A DNA stretch of 64,000 nt from Flavimaribacter sp039888615 (lineage in GTDB: Bacteria; Pseudomonadota; Alphaproteobacteria; Rhizobiales; Rhizobiaceae), in NCBI GenBank assembly GCA_039888615.1, contig JBDQQS010000014.1; one strand, given 5' to 3'. Shown piece by piece: positions 7,846 through 16,007 of this stretch (within the stretch, counting starts at the first letter, position 1; each line of letters opens with the position of its first letter). The position numbers and the translations under genes are program-made. Below the pieces are notes generated by a model. It ran no database searches, was not told the DNA's origin, and worked only from the letters and a program-made list of their open reading frames with translations.

Positions 7846-9237
7846 TCAAATCCGGTCGGCAAACAGCGAGTTTGCCCCGGTCCGGGTGATTCTCACCCTG
7901 ATAATGTCACCTATTTGCGACGACATTGCATCAACAATTACCGGCTGCAGCCATGGAGACCGGCCGACGAGTTGTCCGGGCAGCCTGCCGGGCTTTTCGA
8001 GCAGCAGGTCGATATCGCGGCCGACGCAGGATTCGGCGAATTCCGACTGATGCCGCGACAGGAGCGCCTGAAGTCGTTGCAAGCGTTCCGATTTGACTTC
8101 TTCCGCAACATGGTCGGTGCGTTCAGCGCCGGGCGTGCCCGGTCGGGGCGAATATTTGAAAGAGAAGGCCTGCGCGTAACGAACCTTCTCGACAAGCGCT
8201 AGCGTGTCTTCGAAATCGGCTTCGGTTTCACCGGGAAACCCGACGATGAAATCCCCCGAAAGGGCAAGATCGGGCTGCGCGGCGCGGATGCGGTCGATCA
8301 GAGCGAGATAGTCGTCGGCGGTGTGACGGCGGTTCATCGCCTTCAGGATCCGGTCGGAACCGGCCTGCACCGGAAGATGCAGATAGGGCATCAGCTTGTC
8401 GAGATCGCGATGCGCCTCTATGAGCGCGTCATCCATGTCGCGCGGGTGGCTGGTCGTGTAGCGCAGACGCGCCAGACCTTCGACGCCCGCAAGGTGGCGA
8501 AGCAGTTCTCCGAGACCCCATTCGCGGCCGTCTTCGCCTTCGCCGTGCCAGGCGTTGACGTTCTGGCCAAGCAGCGTGATTTCCCTGACCCCGCCGGCCA
8601 CGAGCTTGCGCGCCTCGGAAACGATCTGCGAGACCGGCCGCGACACTTCCGAGCCGCGCGTATAGGGAACGACGCAGAAGGTGCAGAACTTGTCGCACCC
8701 CTCCTGAACGGTGAGGAAGGCCGTGACGCCGCGCGCGGCGATCGCCTTTTTCTCGGGCTCCGGCAGGTTTTCGAACTTGTCCTCGATCGTGTAATCGGTC
8801 TCGACGACCTTCTCGCCGTCGCGCACTCTGGCGATCGCATCTGGCAGACGATGATAGGTCTGCGGCCCGATAACCAGATCGACGATCGGGGCGCGGCGCA
8901 GGATCTCTTCGCCTTCGGCCTGAGCGACGCAACCGGCGACGCCGATCAACATTTCCCGACCCTGGCCCGCGCGTTCCTCCTTGAGGCGGCGAATGCGACC
9001 CAGTTCGGAATAGACCTTCTCGGCCGCCTTTTCGCGAATATGACAGGTATTCAGCAGCAACAGGTCGGCGTCTTCCGGACTGTCCGTGCGCTCATATCCC
9101 TCGCGCCCAAGCGCATCGGCCATGCGCTGGGAGTCATAGGCGTTCATCTGGCAGCCATAGGTCTTGACGAAAACCTTGCGGGTATTGTTTTCCGCGGTTT
9201 TCGTTGACGTCTCTTCTGTAAGGGCTTCCACCTGCAT
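7846..9237 (-). CDS. miaB: tRNA-2-methylthio-N6-dimethylallyladenosine synthase MiaB
   Basis: MiaB is a radical-SAM methylthiotransferase acting on i6A37 of tRNAs. Counting from the ATG at 9237 (463 residues), the auxiliary Fe-S cluster cysteines are C29 (KTYGCQMN), C65 (LNTCHIREKA) and C103 (GVAGCVAQ). The radical-SAM triad is C181, C185 and C188 in EGCDKFCTFCVVPYTRG. A C-terminal TRAM domain follows. The frame stays open up to 9372, but the extra 45 residues are not typical and neither start has a strong ribosome binding site, so the exact start is uncertain. It is followed after 16 bases by phoH. Confidence 0.93.
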   Translation of the reverse strand: MQVEALTEETSTKTAENNTRKVFVKTYGCQMNAYDSQRMADALGREGYERTDSPEDADLLLLNTCHIREKAAEKVYSELGRIRRLKEERAGQGREMLIGVAGCVAQAEGEEILRRAPIVDLVIGPQTYHRLPDAIARVRDGEKVVETDYTIEDKFENLPEPEKKAIAARGVTAFLTVQEGCDKFCTFCVVPYTRGSEVSRPVSQIVSEARKLVAGGVREITLLGQNVNAWHGEGEDGREWGLGELLRHLAGVEGLARLRYTTSHPRDMDDALIEAHRDLDKLMPYLHLPVQAGSDRILKAMNRRHTADDYLALIDRIRAAQPDLALSGDFIVGFPGETEADFEDTLALVEKVRYAQAFSFKYSPRPGTPGAERTDHVAEEVKSERLQRLQALLSRHQSEFAESCVGRDIDLLLEKPGRLPGQLVGRSPWLQPVIVDAMSSQIGDIIRVRITRTGANSLFADRI

Positions 9238-9378
9238 GCTCGCTTCTACCGACTTCGCGAATCTGATGTCCTGATCCGCGCCCTTTCTAGCATCTTCGGG
9301 GATTTCGGGCACGCAATTGCGGCTCTGGGGCGAAGAGTCAAGGAAAATCCGGCGTTTCAACGCCTCGCCCATGCCAAA

Positions 9379-10188
9379 TCACGCCAATTCCCTGCCCGCT
9401 TCGTAACCGTAGAGCTGCTTCTGCAGCATTCTGCGCACCTGCTGTTCGGCGCTGCGACTGACGAGCTTGCGATTGGTTGAACTGTCGAAGATCACGGTTT
9501 CGCCGAAACAGACGTGAACATCGACGCTGCCTTCCTTCAGAATGGCGAACAGATGCGGCGGCAGTTCGACGTCGCCAGGCCAGGCGGCCATCGGCCTGCC
9601 GTAGCGGCCGAGCGGCAGTCCGTTGGCGTGAGTATAGGCAAGAGCGACAGGCTGGATTGCGACGCGGCCTTCCGGCGAGGCGTCGAGCGCCGACGCGGCT
9701 GCGCCGAAAAGCGAACTCTTGAACGGCAACACCCGATTACCGTCCGACGTCGTGCCTTCCGCGAAGAGCACGACGATTTCACCGTCGGCAAGGCGACGAC
9801 CGACCTCGGAAACCTGATTGCCCGTATCGCGGCGGCGCTCCCGTTCGACGAAGACGGTCCTTTGCCAGATAGCCAGCCAGCCGAAGACCGGCCAGCGCTT
9901 GACCTCGGACTTGGCGATGAAGACGACATCGGCCACGGCGGCAAGCACGATGATATCCATCCACGAACTGTGATTGGCGACAATCAGCACCGGGCGCCGC
10001 TTTTCAAGCTGTCCATGACGGATGATCCTGAGGCCGAGAACCCGGCGCGCGATCCTGTGCCAGTAGCGCGGCAAATACCAGGACAGTTTCCAGCCGAAAC
10101 GGTTGCCAATCAGTTGAACCGGCAACAACACGATCGTCGCCAGAACGACCAGCGCAAGACCCGTAACGATGCGGATCCATGTTATCAT
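9379..10188 (-). CDS. olsA: 1-acyl-sn-glycerol-3-phosphate acyltransferase family protein, probable OlsA
   Basis: This is a PlsC-type acyltransferase with an N-terminal membrane helix (about residues 3-28). The catalytic NHSSWMD (H73, D78) and the substrate-binding FAEGTTS (EGT at 144-146) are both present. The family makes phosphatidic acid or, in OlsA, acylates lyso-ornithine lipid. In Sinorhizobium, as I recall, olsA lies beside miaB in the same order, and olsB is present at 37073 in this window, so OlsA is favoured over PlsC. That is inference from context. The start at 10188 (MITWIRIV) fits homologues; an ATG at 10221 is also in frame and neither has a clear ribosome binding site. Confidence 0.75.
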   Translation of the reverse strand: MITWIRIVTGLALVVLATIVLLPVQLIGNRFGWKLSWYLPRYWHRIARRVLGLRIIRHGQLEKRRPVLIVANHSSWMDIIVLAAVADVVFIAKSEVKRWPVFGWLAIWQRTVFVERERRRDTGNQVSEVGRRLADGEIVVLFAEGTTSDGNRVLPFKSSLFGAAASALDASPEGRVAIQPVALAYTHANGLPLGRYGRPMAAWPGDVELPPHLFAILKEGSVDVHVCFGETVIFDSSTNRKLVSRSAEQQVRRMLQKQLYGYEAGRELA

Positions 10189-10252
10189 CGGCGGCGTTTC
10201 GCGATCATGCGAGAAAACCATGTGTGCGGAATATCAAAGGCATTATCGGCCT

Positions 10253-10750
10253 TTATCCAAGATCGAGGCGCATGACAAGCGCCGCGCTTTTTGCAGCGTT
10301 CCTGTCACCATAATAGCGGTCGCGCCGCGCCACTTCGCAAAATCCCAGCTTGCGATAGAGCGCGATCGCCGCGGCGTTGGTTTCGTCGACTTCGAGAAAC
10401 AGGACGTCCGCTCCCTCGGCGCGCAGATGTCGGATCACGGCCCCCATCAGCCGCCAACCCATACCGTGGCGTCGCCCATCCGGCGCAACCGCGATCGTCA
10501 GGATCTCCGCTTCGCCGGCGACGCTTTGCGCCAGCACGAAGCCCATGGCGGCCCCCGCTTCCTTGCCGCCTTCCGGGTGCGCAATGAAGCCGAAGACCGT
10601 CGACTTGTTCATGAGCGTATTGATTTCCCCGTCGCTCCAGGGGCGCGTGAAACCCGTGGCGTGGAGCCGCGCCGCTTCCTGGCAGTCCTGAGATGTCATG
10701 GCGGCGATATCGAATTCGACCTGCCGCCGGAACGAAAACCTATGTCTCAT
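10253..10750 (-). CDS. rimI: Ribosomal protein S18 alanine N-acetyltransferase RimI (GNAT)
   Basis: This is a GNAT-fold acetyltransferase of 165 residues. The acetyl-CoA-binding loop is seen in ILTIAVAPDGRRHGMGWRLM (about 83-102), followed by LEVDETNAAAIALYRKLGF, the conserved RimI pattern. RimI acetylates the N-terminus of ribosomal protein S18. The start overlaps the end of tsaB by 11 bases, and the tsaB-rimI pairing is widespread in bacteria, which supports the call over other GNAT enzymes. The first 15 residues are basic and not well conserved. Confidence 0.88.
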   Translation of the reverse strand: MRHRFSFRRQVEFDIAAMTSQDCQEAARLHATGFTRPWSDGEINTLMNKSTVFGFIAHPEGGKEAGAAMGFVLAQSVAGEAEILTIAVAPDGRRHGMGWRLMGAVIRHLRAEGADVLFLEVDETNAAAIALYRKLGFCEVARRDRYYGDRNAAKSAALVMRLDLG

Positions 10751-11429
10751 GCCTTGTCATACGCCTTGCAACTGCAAATCCCTGCTGCGGCTTGGCATCG
10801 GGAGATCTCAAATAGAGCGGACCTGGCGGAGCCGCTTCTGGCGCGCGCTGTACGCCAAGCCTGGCGATAGTTTCAATGTCCGGCGCCGCGACCGTCTTTG
10901 CAATGGTCAGGCCGGACATGTCGAATCCCGGCTGTCCGGCTATGATTTCGGCGCCCGAGCCGACAAGGACCGCGCTATTGTCGACCGCGAGAGCCATCGC
11001 CTCCTCGGGAGGCATGGCGCGAGCCTCCGACGGTTTACCTCCCGATGGAAACATCTGGGCGTAAACTTCACCGCGTCTTGCATCGAGCACGGCGAGAACA
11101 GCGCGTTCGTCCTCCACTTCGGCGGCGAGCGCCTCGAGGGTGGTGACGCCGACGAGAGGCAAGTCGAGCGACAAAGCCACTCCGCGCATGGTCGCAACGC
11201 CCACGCGGATCCCGGTAAAGGAACCGGGTCCGACGCAAACACACAAACGGTCGACGGATTCATAATCCAGGCTTGCTTGATCAAGCGCCTTTTCGATGAC
11301 GACGATCAGCCTTTCGGCGTGACCCCGGCCAATGTCTTCGACCGCGCGCCCGGCCACGCGTCGCGTTTGCGAATCGTAAAGGCAGGCGGCACAGAGATGC
11401 GCGGCGGTGTCGACGGCGAGCAGTTTCAT
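10740..11429 (-). CDS. tsaB: tRNA threonylcarbamoyladenosine biosynthesis protein TsaB
   Basis: TsaB is the scaffold partner of TsaD in making t6A37 on tRNAs. The 229-residue protein shows the family start MKLLAVDTAAHLCAACLYD, the HAERLIVVIEKAL helix and the VGPGSFTGIRVGVATMRG motif at about residues 66-83. The ASKHA-fold actin-like N-domain is intact; the C-domain is shorter, as usual for TsaB. It is followed by rimI with an 11-base overlap. A 145-base spacer containing a long inverted repeat separates it from nfu upstream. Confidence 0.93.
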   Translation of the reverse strand: MKLLAVDTAAHLCAACLYDSQTRRVAGRAVEDIGRGHAERLIVVIEKALDQASLDYESVDRLCVCVGPGSFTGIRVGVATMRGVALSLDLPLVGVTTLEALAAEVEDERAVLAVLDARRGEVYAQMFPSGGKPSEARAMPPEEAMALAVDNSAVLVGSGAEIIAGQPGFDMSGLTIAKTVAAPDIETIARLGVQRAPEAAPPGPLYLRSPDAKPQQGFAVARRMTRHET

Positions 11430-11508
11430 CGGATGTCCGGTTTCCGACAGTTGAAAACGCGCAGCTTATAGAACCGCGGCCGCGAAGAGAAAAGGCCTGG
11501 TTGATGGC

Positions 11509-11576
11509 GAGATCCAGAAGACCGGCAAGTGTCCCTCCGTCAAACCGGAATTCAACCCGAGGTCAGGCTGGATCTC
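11509..11576. repeat. Long imperfect hairpin between nfu and tsaB
   Basis: GAGATCCAG at 11509-11517 and CTGGATCTC at 11568-11576 form a perfect 9-bp inverted repeat. An inner GACC/GGTC pair lies inside it and a loop of about 37 bases remains. The right arm overlaps the nfu stop codon. It may be a factor-assisted terminator or a structured RNA; there is no T-tract on either side. Confidence 0.5.
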
Positions 11577-12141
11577 AGACCGCTTCGACTTCCTGCACTT
11601 CGGGAACGAAATGGCGCAGCAGGTTCTGAATGCCGTGCTTGAGAGTAGCCGTCGAAGAAGGACATCCGGCGCAGGCGCCCTTCATGTTGAGAAAGACTCT
11701 GCCGTCGCGATACCCCTTGAAGGTGATGTCGCCGCCGTCCTGGGCAACGGCCGGCCGAACACGGGTTTCGAGCAATTCCTTGATGGTCGCGACGATCGGC
11801 TCGTCTTCCGCATCGAAGAATTCTCCATCGGCGCCGGCTTCGTCGGTGGAAGCGTTGCTGGCCAACAGCGGATCGCCGGACATGTAGTGTTCCATGATCG
11901 TGCCGAGTATAGCCGGCTTGAGGTGCTGCCATTCGGCGTCGTCCTTGGTAACGGTTATGAAGTCATAGCCGTAGAAAACGCCGGTGACGCCCGGAATCGA
12001 GAACAGTTTTGCGGCAAGCGGCGATGCTTCCGCAGCCGCGTCGGCATCCCGGAAATCGGCTGTACCGTCCTCCAGGACGACCTTGCCCGGCAGAAACTTG
12101 AGCGTCGCCGGATTGGGGGTTGCTTCTGTCTGAATGAACAT
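11575..12141 (-). CDS. NifU-family Fe-S scaffold/carrier protein (NfuA-like)
   Basis: This 188-residue protein has an N-terminal Nfu domain (MFIQTEATPNPATLKFLPGK, GVFYGYDFITVTK) and a C-terminal NifU-like domain. The cluster-binding cysteines are C157 and C160 in GACAGCPSS. Such proteins carry 4Fe-4S clusters to client enzymes; MiaB (7846) is one known class of client. The start has GGAG about 6 bases upstream. The promoter at 12187-12215 is strong and its -35 box is embedded in a palindrome, so expression is probably repressed under some condition. Confidence 0.93.
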   Translation of the reverse strand: MFIQTEATPNPATLKFLPGKVVLEDGTADFRDADAAAEASPLAAKLFSIPGVTGVFYGYDFITVTKDDAEWQHLKPAILGTIMEHYMSGDPLLASNASTDEAGADGEFFDAEDEPIVATIKELLETRVRPAVAQDGGDITFKGYRDGRVFLNMKGACAGCPSSTATLKHGIQNLLRHFVPEVQEVEAV

Positions 12142-12186
12142 GCTTCGTCTCCGGGCGGAATTTCCGCTTTTTTGGAATTATTCCAG

Positions 12187-12219
12187 ATTATAGGCTTCGG
12201 ACAATGCGTCTTCAAGACG
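12187..12219 (-). promoter_or_regulatory. Promoter of the nfu gene with a palindrome over the -35 box
   Basis: Read on the minus strand, TTGAAG (12215-12210), a 17-base spacer and a perfect TATAAT (12192-12187) form a sigma70-type promoter about 40 bases before nfu. The -35 box is the centre of CGTCTTGAAGACG (12219-12207), a perfect inverted repeat around one base, and so a likely repressor site. Confidence 0.7.
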
Positions 12220-12290
12220 TCGAGGCCTCTCTTGGCGTCTATATAGAGTTCAGCACTCAGGATTGAAACAGCCGTCGGAATTTCGAAGTA

Positions 12291-12782
12291 TCAGCAGAGC
12301 GCCTCGATATCCTCGTCTCCCAGGCTCGCCGGAATGACAGTGACGGGAATCGGAAACGCCGCGCCGCGGCCGGCTATTGTCGAGACCAGCGGTCCGGGGC
12401 CTTCCTTGGCTAACCCCGCAGCAAGAACCAGAATGGCGATATCCTGGTCCTCCTCGATAAGGGAGTGGATCTCTTCGGCTGTATCGCCTTCGCGAATTTG
12501 GGTTTCCGGCTCGATGCCGACGCGCTCGCGAACCATGGCTGCGAATTTGGCGACCGCGGTTTCGGCTTCCTCGTGGGCTTCTGCCTTCATGATCTCCTCG
12601 ACGCCGAGCCAGTGCTGGAAATCTCCCGGCTCGATCACATAGATCAGGACAAGCGTGCCGTTGGTCCGTTTCGCCCTGTTGGCCGCATAATAGACGGCGC
12701 GCTCGCATTCAGGCGTCTCGTCGATAACGGCAAGAAACTTGCGTTTGTGGCCTTCGACCCTGGAAAGTCTTTTCGAAACCAT
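12291..12782 (-). CDS. Universal stress protein (UspA family)
   Basis: This is a single Usp domain in 163 residues. It begins with the typical strand KFLAVIDETPECERAVYYAANRAK and continues with the helical region EEIMKAEAHEEAETAVAKFA. The ATP-binding type glycine motif (GxxGxxxGS) is not evident; the corresponding region reads LAAGLAKEGPGPLVSTIAGRG, so it may be a non-ATP-binding member. It lies between trpS and nfu on the same strand, as in other Rhizobiales. The precise role is unknown. Confidence 0.88.
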   Translation of the reverse strand: MVSKRLSRVEGHKRKFLAVIDETPECERAVYYAANRAKRTNGTLVLIYVIEPGDFQHWLGVEEIMKAEAHEEAETAVAKFAAMVRERVGIEPETQIREGDTAEEIHSLIEEDQDIAILVLAAGLAKEGPGPLVSTIAGRGAAFPIPVTVIPASLGDEDIEALC

Positions 12783-12860
12783 GAACGGACTCTGCCATTT
12801 CCCCGGACGTCGACAACCGCGACAAGTGAATCATAGCGGTTCGCCGATGATTTGGGAAGC

Positions 12861-13925
12861 TCAGTCGATGAGGCCGATGATCGACTTGACATCGCGCATG
12901 GTCTGTTCGGCGATGGCCGACGCCCGCTCACCACCGTCCTTCAACACGGCGTCGATATGACCCGGCTCATCAAGCAGACGCCGCATTTCCATGCTGATGG
13001 GCGACAGCACCTCGATCGCAAGATCCGCGAGCGCCGGTTTGAAGGCCGAGAACTGCTGGCCGCCGAATTCATCGATGATGTCCTGTTTGCTTCGATCGGA
13101 AAGGGCCGCGTAGATGCTGACGAGATTGTCGGCTTCCGGTCGTTCGGCAAGCCCGGCCACATCGCCCGGAAGCGGTTCCGGATCGGTCTTCGCCTTGCGA
13201 ATCTTCTTCGAAATGGTGTCCGCGTCGTCCGTCAGATTGATCCGCGACAGGTCCGAGACGTTCGATTTGGACATCTTTTTCGTTCCGTCCCGCAGACTCA
13301 TGACCCGCGGCGCCGGCCCCTCGATCAATGGCTCCGTCAGCGGGAAATAACCCTTTATCTTTTCCTCGCCCACGGTCATTGCGACGTCCAGCCCGCATTG
13401 CTGTATGCGATCCGAAAAATCGATGTTGAACTTCTGGGCGATGTCGCGCGTGAGTTCGAGGTGCTGCTTCTGGTCGTCGCCGACCGGAACATGGGTCGCG
13501 CGATAGACGAGAATATCGGCGGCCATCAGGCTGGGATAGGCAAGCAGACCCAGAGACGCGTTCTCACGATCCTTGCCGGCCTTGTCCTTGAACTGCGTCA
13601 TGCGGTTCATCCAGCCGATCCGAGCAACGCAGTTGAATACCCAGGCGAGTTCGGCGTGCTGCGGCACCCGGCTCTGGTTGAAGACGATATGCGCCTTCGG
13701 ATCGATGCCGGAAGCAAGAAAGGCGGCGGTGATCGACCGGGTCTGGTGCTTGAGGTCCTCGTGCACCAGCTGAGCGGTGATCGCATGAAGGTCCACCACG
13801 CAGTAGATGCAGTCGTGGCTGTCCTGCAGCGCGACGAATTTGCGGATTGCGCCGAGATAGTTGCCGAGATGCAGATTGCCGGTCGGCTGAACCCCGGAAA
13901 ATACGAGCGGTTTGAATTCAGACAT
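12861..13925 (-). CDS. trpS: Tryptophanyl-tRNA synthetase
   Basis: This class I aminoacyl-tRNA synthetase charges tRNA-Trp. The 354-residue protein shows the HIGH-type motif HLGNY (19-23) after GVQPTGN, the MIDA-like segment YPSLMAADILVYRA (130-143), and the KMSKS loop at 217-221. The length is typical. murJ, a VOC gene, trpS and the universal stress gene all point the same way, and trpS is separated from its neighbours by about 80 bases on each side. Confidence 0.97.
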   Translation of the reverse strand: MSEFKPLVFSGVQPTGNLHLGNYLGAIRKFVALQDSHDCIYCVVDLHAITAQLVHEDLKHQTRSITAAFLASGIDPKAHIVFNQSRVPQHAELAWVFNCVARIGWMNRMTQFKDKAGKDRENASLGLLAYPSLMAADILVYRATHVPVGDDQKQHLELTRDIAQKFNIDFSDRIQQCGLDVAMTVGEEKIKGYFPLTEPLIEGPAPRVMSLRDGTKKMSKSNVSDLSRINLTDDADTISKKIRKAKTDPEPLPGDVAGLAERPEADNLVSIYAALSDRSKQDIIDEFGGQQFSAFKPALADLAIEVLSPISMEMRRLLDEPGHIDAVLKDGGERASAIAEQTMRDVKSIIGLID

Positions 13926-14004
13926 GGATCGTTACGCGATAACTGTTTCGGTTGGACAAGTCGCGGCGGGTTATGCACGCGGCGCCGGCCAGGATCAAGG
14001 AAAA

Positions 14005-14397
14005 TCAGGTAGAGGCGGGTTCGATCAGATCCCAACTGTTGCCGAAGGGATCGCGGAAGACCGCAACTGTCCCGTAGACTTCATGGCGCGGCTCCTCGAG
14101 GAATTCGACGCCCCGATCCAGCATTTGCCGGCGATCGCGAGCGAAATTGTCGGTATGCAGAAAGAAACCGACGCGGCCTCCCGTCTGCCGTCCGATCGCC
14201 GCTCGTTGTGCTTCATCGGTAGCCTCGGCGACAAGCAGCGACGCCCCGTTTCCGCCGGAGGGACGGACGAGTACCCAGCGTTTGCCTCCGCCGAGCGGCG
14301 TATCTTCCACAAGATCGAAACCGAGCGCTTCGGTGAAGAATGCGATGCCTTCATCATAGTTTGGCACGAGAAATGTCACATGGGCGATGGCGCGCAT
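14005..14397 (-). CDS. VOC-superfamily (glyoxalase/bleomycin-resistance-like) protein
   Basis: This is a 130-residue protein with a single vicinal-oxygen-chelate domain: IAHVTFLVPNYDEGIAFFTEALGF at the start, GKRWVLVRPSGGNGASLLVAEA in the middle, and GTVAVFRDPFGNSWDLIEP at the end. Metal-binding positions are plausible (H6, E127) but the substrate cannot be inferred. It starts 8 bases from the end of the preceding minus-strand gene murJ, so it is probably co-transcribed with glnD-murJ without an obvious functional link. Confidence 0.85.
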   Translation of the reverse strand: MRAIAHVTFLVPNYDEGIAFFTEALGFDLVEDTPLGGGKRWVLVRPSGGNGASLLVAEATDEAQRAAIGRQTGGRVGFFLHTDNFARDRRQMLDRGVEFLEEPRHEVYGTVAVFRDPFGNSWDLIEPAST

Positions 14398-14405
14398 AGG
14401 ACTGC

Positions 14406-16007
14406 CTATTCCGGTTTGGCCGGTTCGTCTGAATCGACGCCGGACGTTTTTCGGCTCCGTCGCATCAGCGTCCTGAGCTGCGATAGTTCAAAAACGCCCG
14501 TCAGGATCGCAAAAGACAGGTAGAACCCGCCTGCAACGGCGATGACCAGAGCCATCAGGCCGATCCTGACGAGAATATTGCCGTCAAGCAGCACCGGCCC
14601 GATCCATCCGGACAGGAGAAAAAGCAGGCCGCCCATCATCGCGGATCCGACGATGATCAGAAGAATGCGCCGGCCTGTCAGCGCGGAGGGCCTGAACGTA
14701 TTGTAGCTAAACAGCGCGCCGGCGAGCAGCAGTGCATTGACCCAACCGGCAAGCGACGTCGCGATGGCGATGCCGAGCACGCCGATCTGTGGAAACAGGA
14801 TCAGACTGCCAGCGATATTGACCGCGGCGTTGACGCCCGCAAAGACCATCGGCGTGCGCATGTTCTCCCGGGCGTAGTAGGCCGGTGTGAATATCTTGTT
14901 GAGAACGAAGGCGGGAAGCCCCGCGGCGAAGCCCGCAAGCACCGAGGCCGTGAGCAGCGTCGTCTCGCGACCGAACGCGCCCCGCTCAAACAGCAGGGCG
15001 ACGAGTTCCGCAGGAATGACGATCAACGCCACAGCCGCCGGCACCGTGAGCGCGAGACCGAATTCAAGGCTGCGGTTTTGCAGGTATATTGCTTCCTTGA
15101 TGTCCTGCGCCTTGAGCGCGCGGGACAATTCCGGAAGCAGCACCACGCCCACGGCGATGCCAATGACGCCGAGCGGAAGCTGTTCGATCCGGTCCGCGTA
15201 GTTGAGCACCGATATGGCGCCGTCCTGACCCGAGGCGATAACCTGCCCGACCAGCAGATTGAGTTGCGTGATGCCGCCGGTGATGGCCGCAGGCAGCGCC
15301 AGCCAGAGCAGCCGCCGGACGGGCTTCGACAGGCGCGGCCGGGCAATCTGGAGACCGAAGCCTGTGCGCCTGACCGCAGCGTACAGCAATGCAAATTGCA
15401 GGAGGCCCGAAATGGTGACGCCGGCGGCGAGCGCGATACCAACGGCATCAGGCGCGAAATCACTGTAGAGGGCGACGAGCAGCACCAGCACAAGAACTAT
15501 ATTGAGCAGGGTGGGCGCGAGCGCCGCAAGAAAGTATCGCCTGTAGGAATTGAGAATGCCGGACAGCATGGCGACCAGCGACATGGCTGCGAGATAGGGG
15601 AACATGACGCGTGTCAGCAGCACCGTCAGATCAAACTTGTCCGGCGTGTCGGCGAATTTCGGCGCGATGACCGTGCCGACGAGGAACGGCATGAAGATCA
15701 TCGCCAGCGCCGAGAGCGCAATCAGGATGACCAGCAGGACCGAAAGCACCTGCCGCGCGAACAGCTCGGCCGCGGCCTGCCCGCCGCCCTCCAGCTCCTT
15801 TGCGAAGAGCGGAATAAAGGCCGAGTTGAAGGCTCCTTCGCCAAGCAGGCGACGAAACAGGTTCGGAAAGCGAAAGGCCGCGTAGAAAGCGTCGGCCACC
15901 GGACCGGCCGCCAGCAAGGCCGCAATCAGCGCCTCGCGAACGAAGCCGAGCACGCGGCTCGCCATGGTGGCGGAGCCGACGCTGGCGAACTTGCCGACGA
16001 GACTCAT
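14406..16007 (-). CDS. murJ: Lipid II flippase MurJ
   Basis: MurJ flips lipid II across the inner membrane for peptidoglycan synthesis. The 533-residue protein is almost wholly hydrophobic, with about 14 membrane segments. It has the conserved N-terminal signature GSATMASRVLGFVREALIAALLAAGPVADAF, including the functionally important arginines, and FPNLFRRLLGEGAFNSAFIPLF. The start codon overlaps the glnD stop by 4 bases. Order glnD-murJ-trpS is conserved in Rhizobiales. Confidence 0.95.
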   Translation of the reverse strand: MSLVGKFASVGSATMASRVLGFVREALIAALLAAGPVADAFYAAFRFPNLFRRLLGEGAFNSAFIPLFAKELEGGGQAAAELFARQVLSVLLVILIALSALAMIFMPFLVGTVIAPKFADTPDKFDLTVLLTRVMFPYLAAMSLVAMLSGILNSYRRYFLAALAPTLLNIVLVLVLLVALYSDFAPDAVGIALAAGVTISGLLQFALLYAAVRRTGFGLQIARPRLSKPVRRLLWLALPAAITGGITQLNLLVGQVIASGQDGAISVLNYADRIEQLPLGVIGIAVGVVLLPELSRALKAQDIKEAIYLQNRSLEFGLALTVPAAVALIVIPAELVALLFERGAFGRETTLLTASVLAGFAAGLPAFVLNKIFTPAYYARENMRTPMVFAGVNAAVNIAGSLILFPQIGVLGIAIATSLAGWVNALLLAGALFSYNTFRPSALTGRRILLIIVGSAMMGGLLFLLSGWIGPVLLDGNILVRIGLMALVIAVAGGFYLSFAILTGVFELSQLRTLMRRSRKTSGVDSDEPAKPE

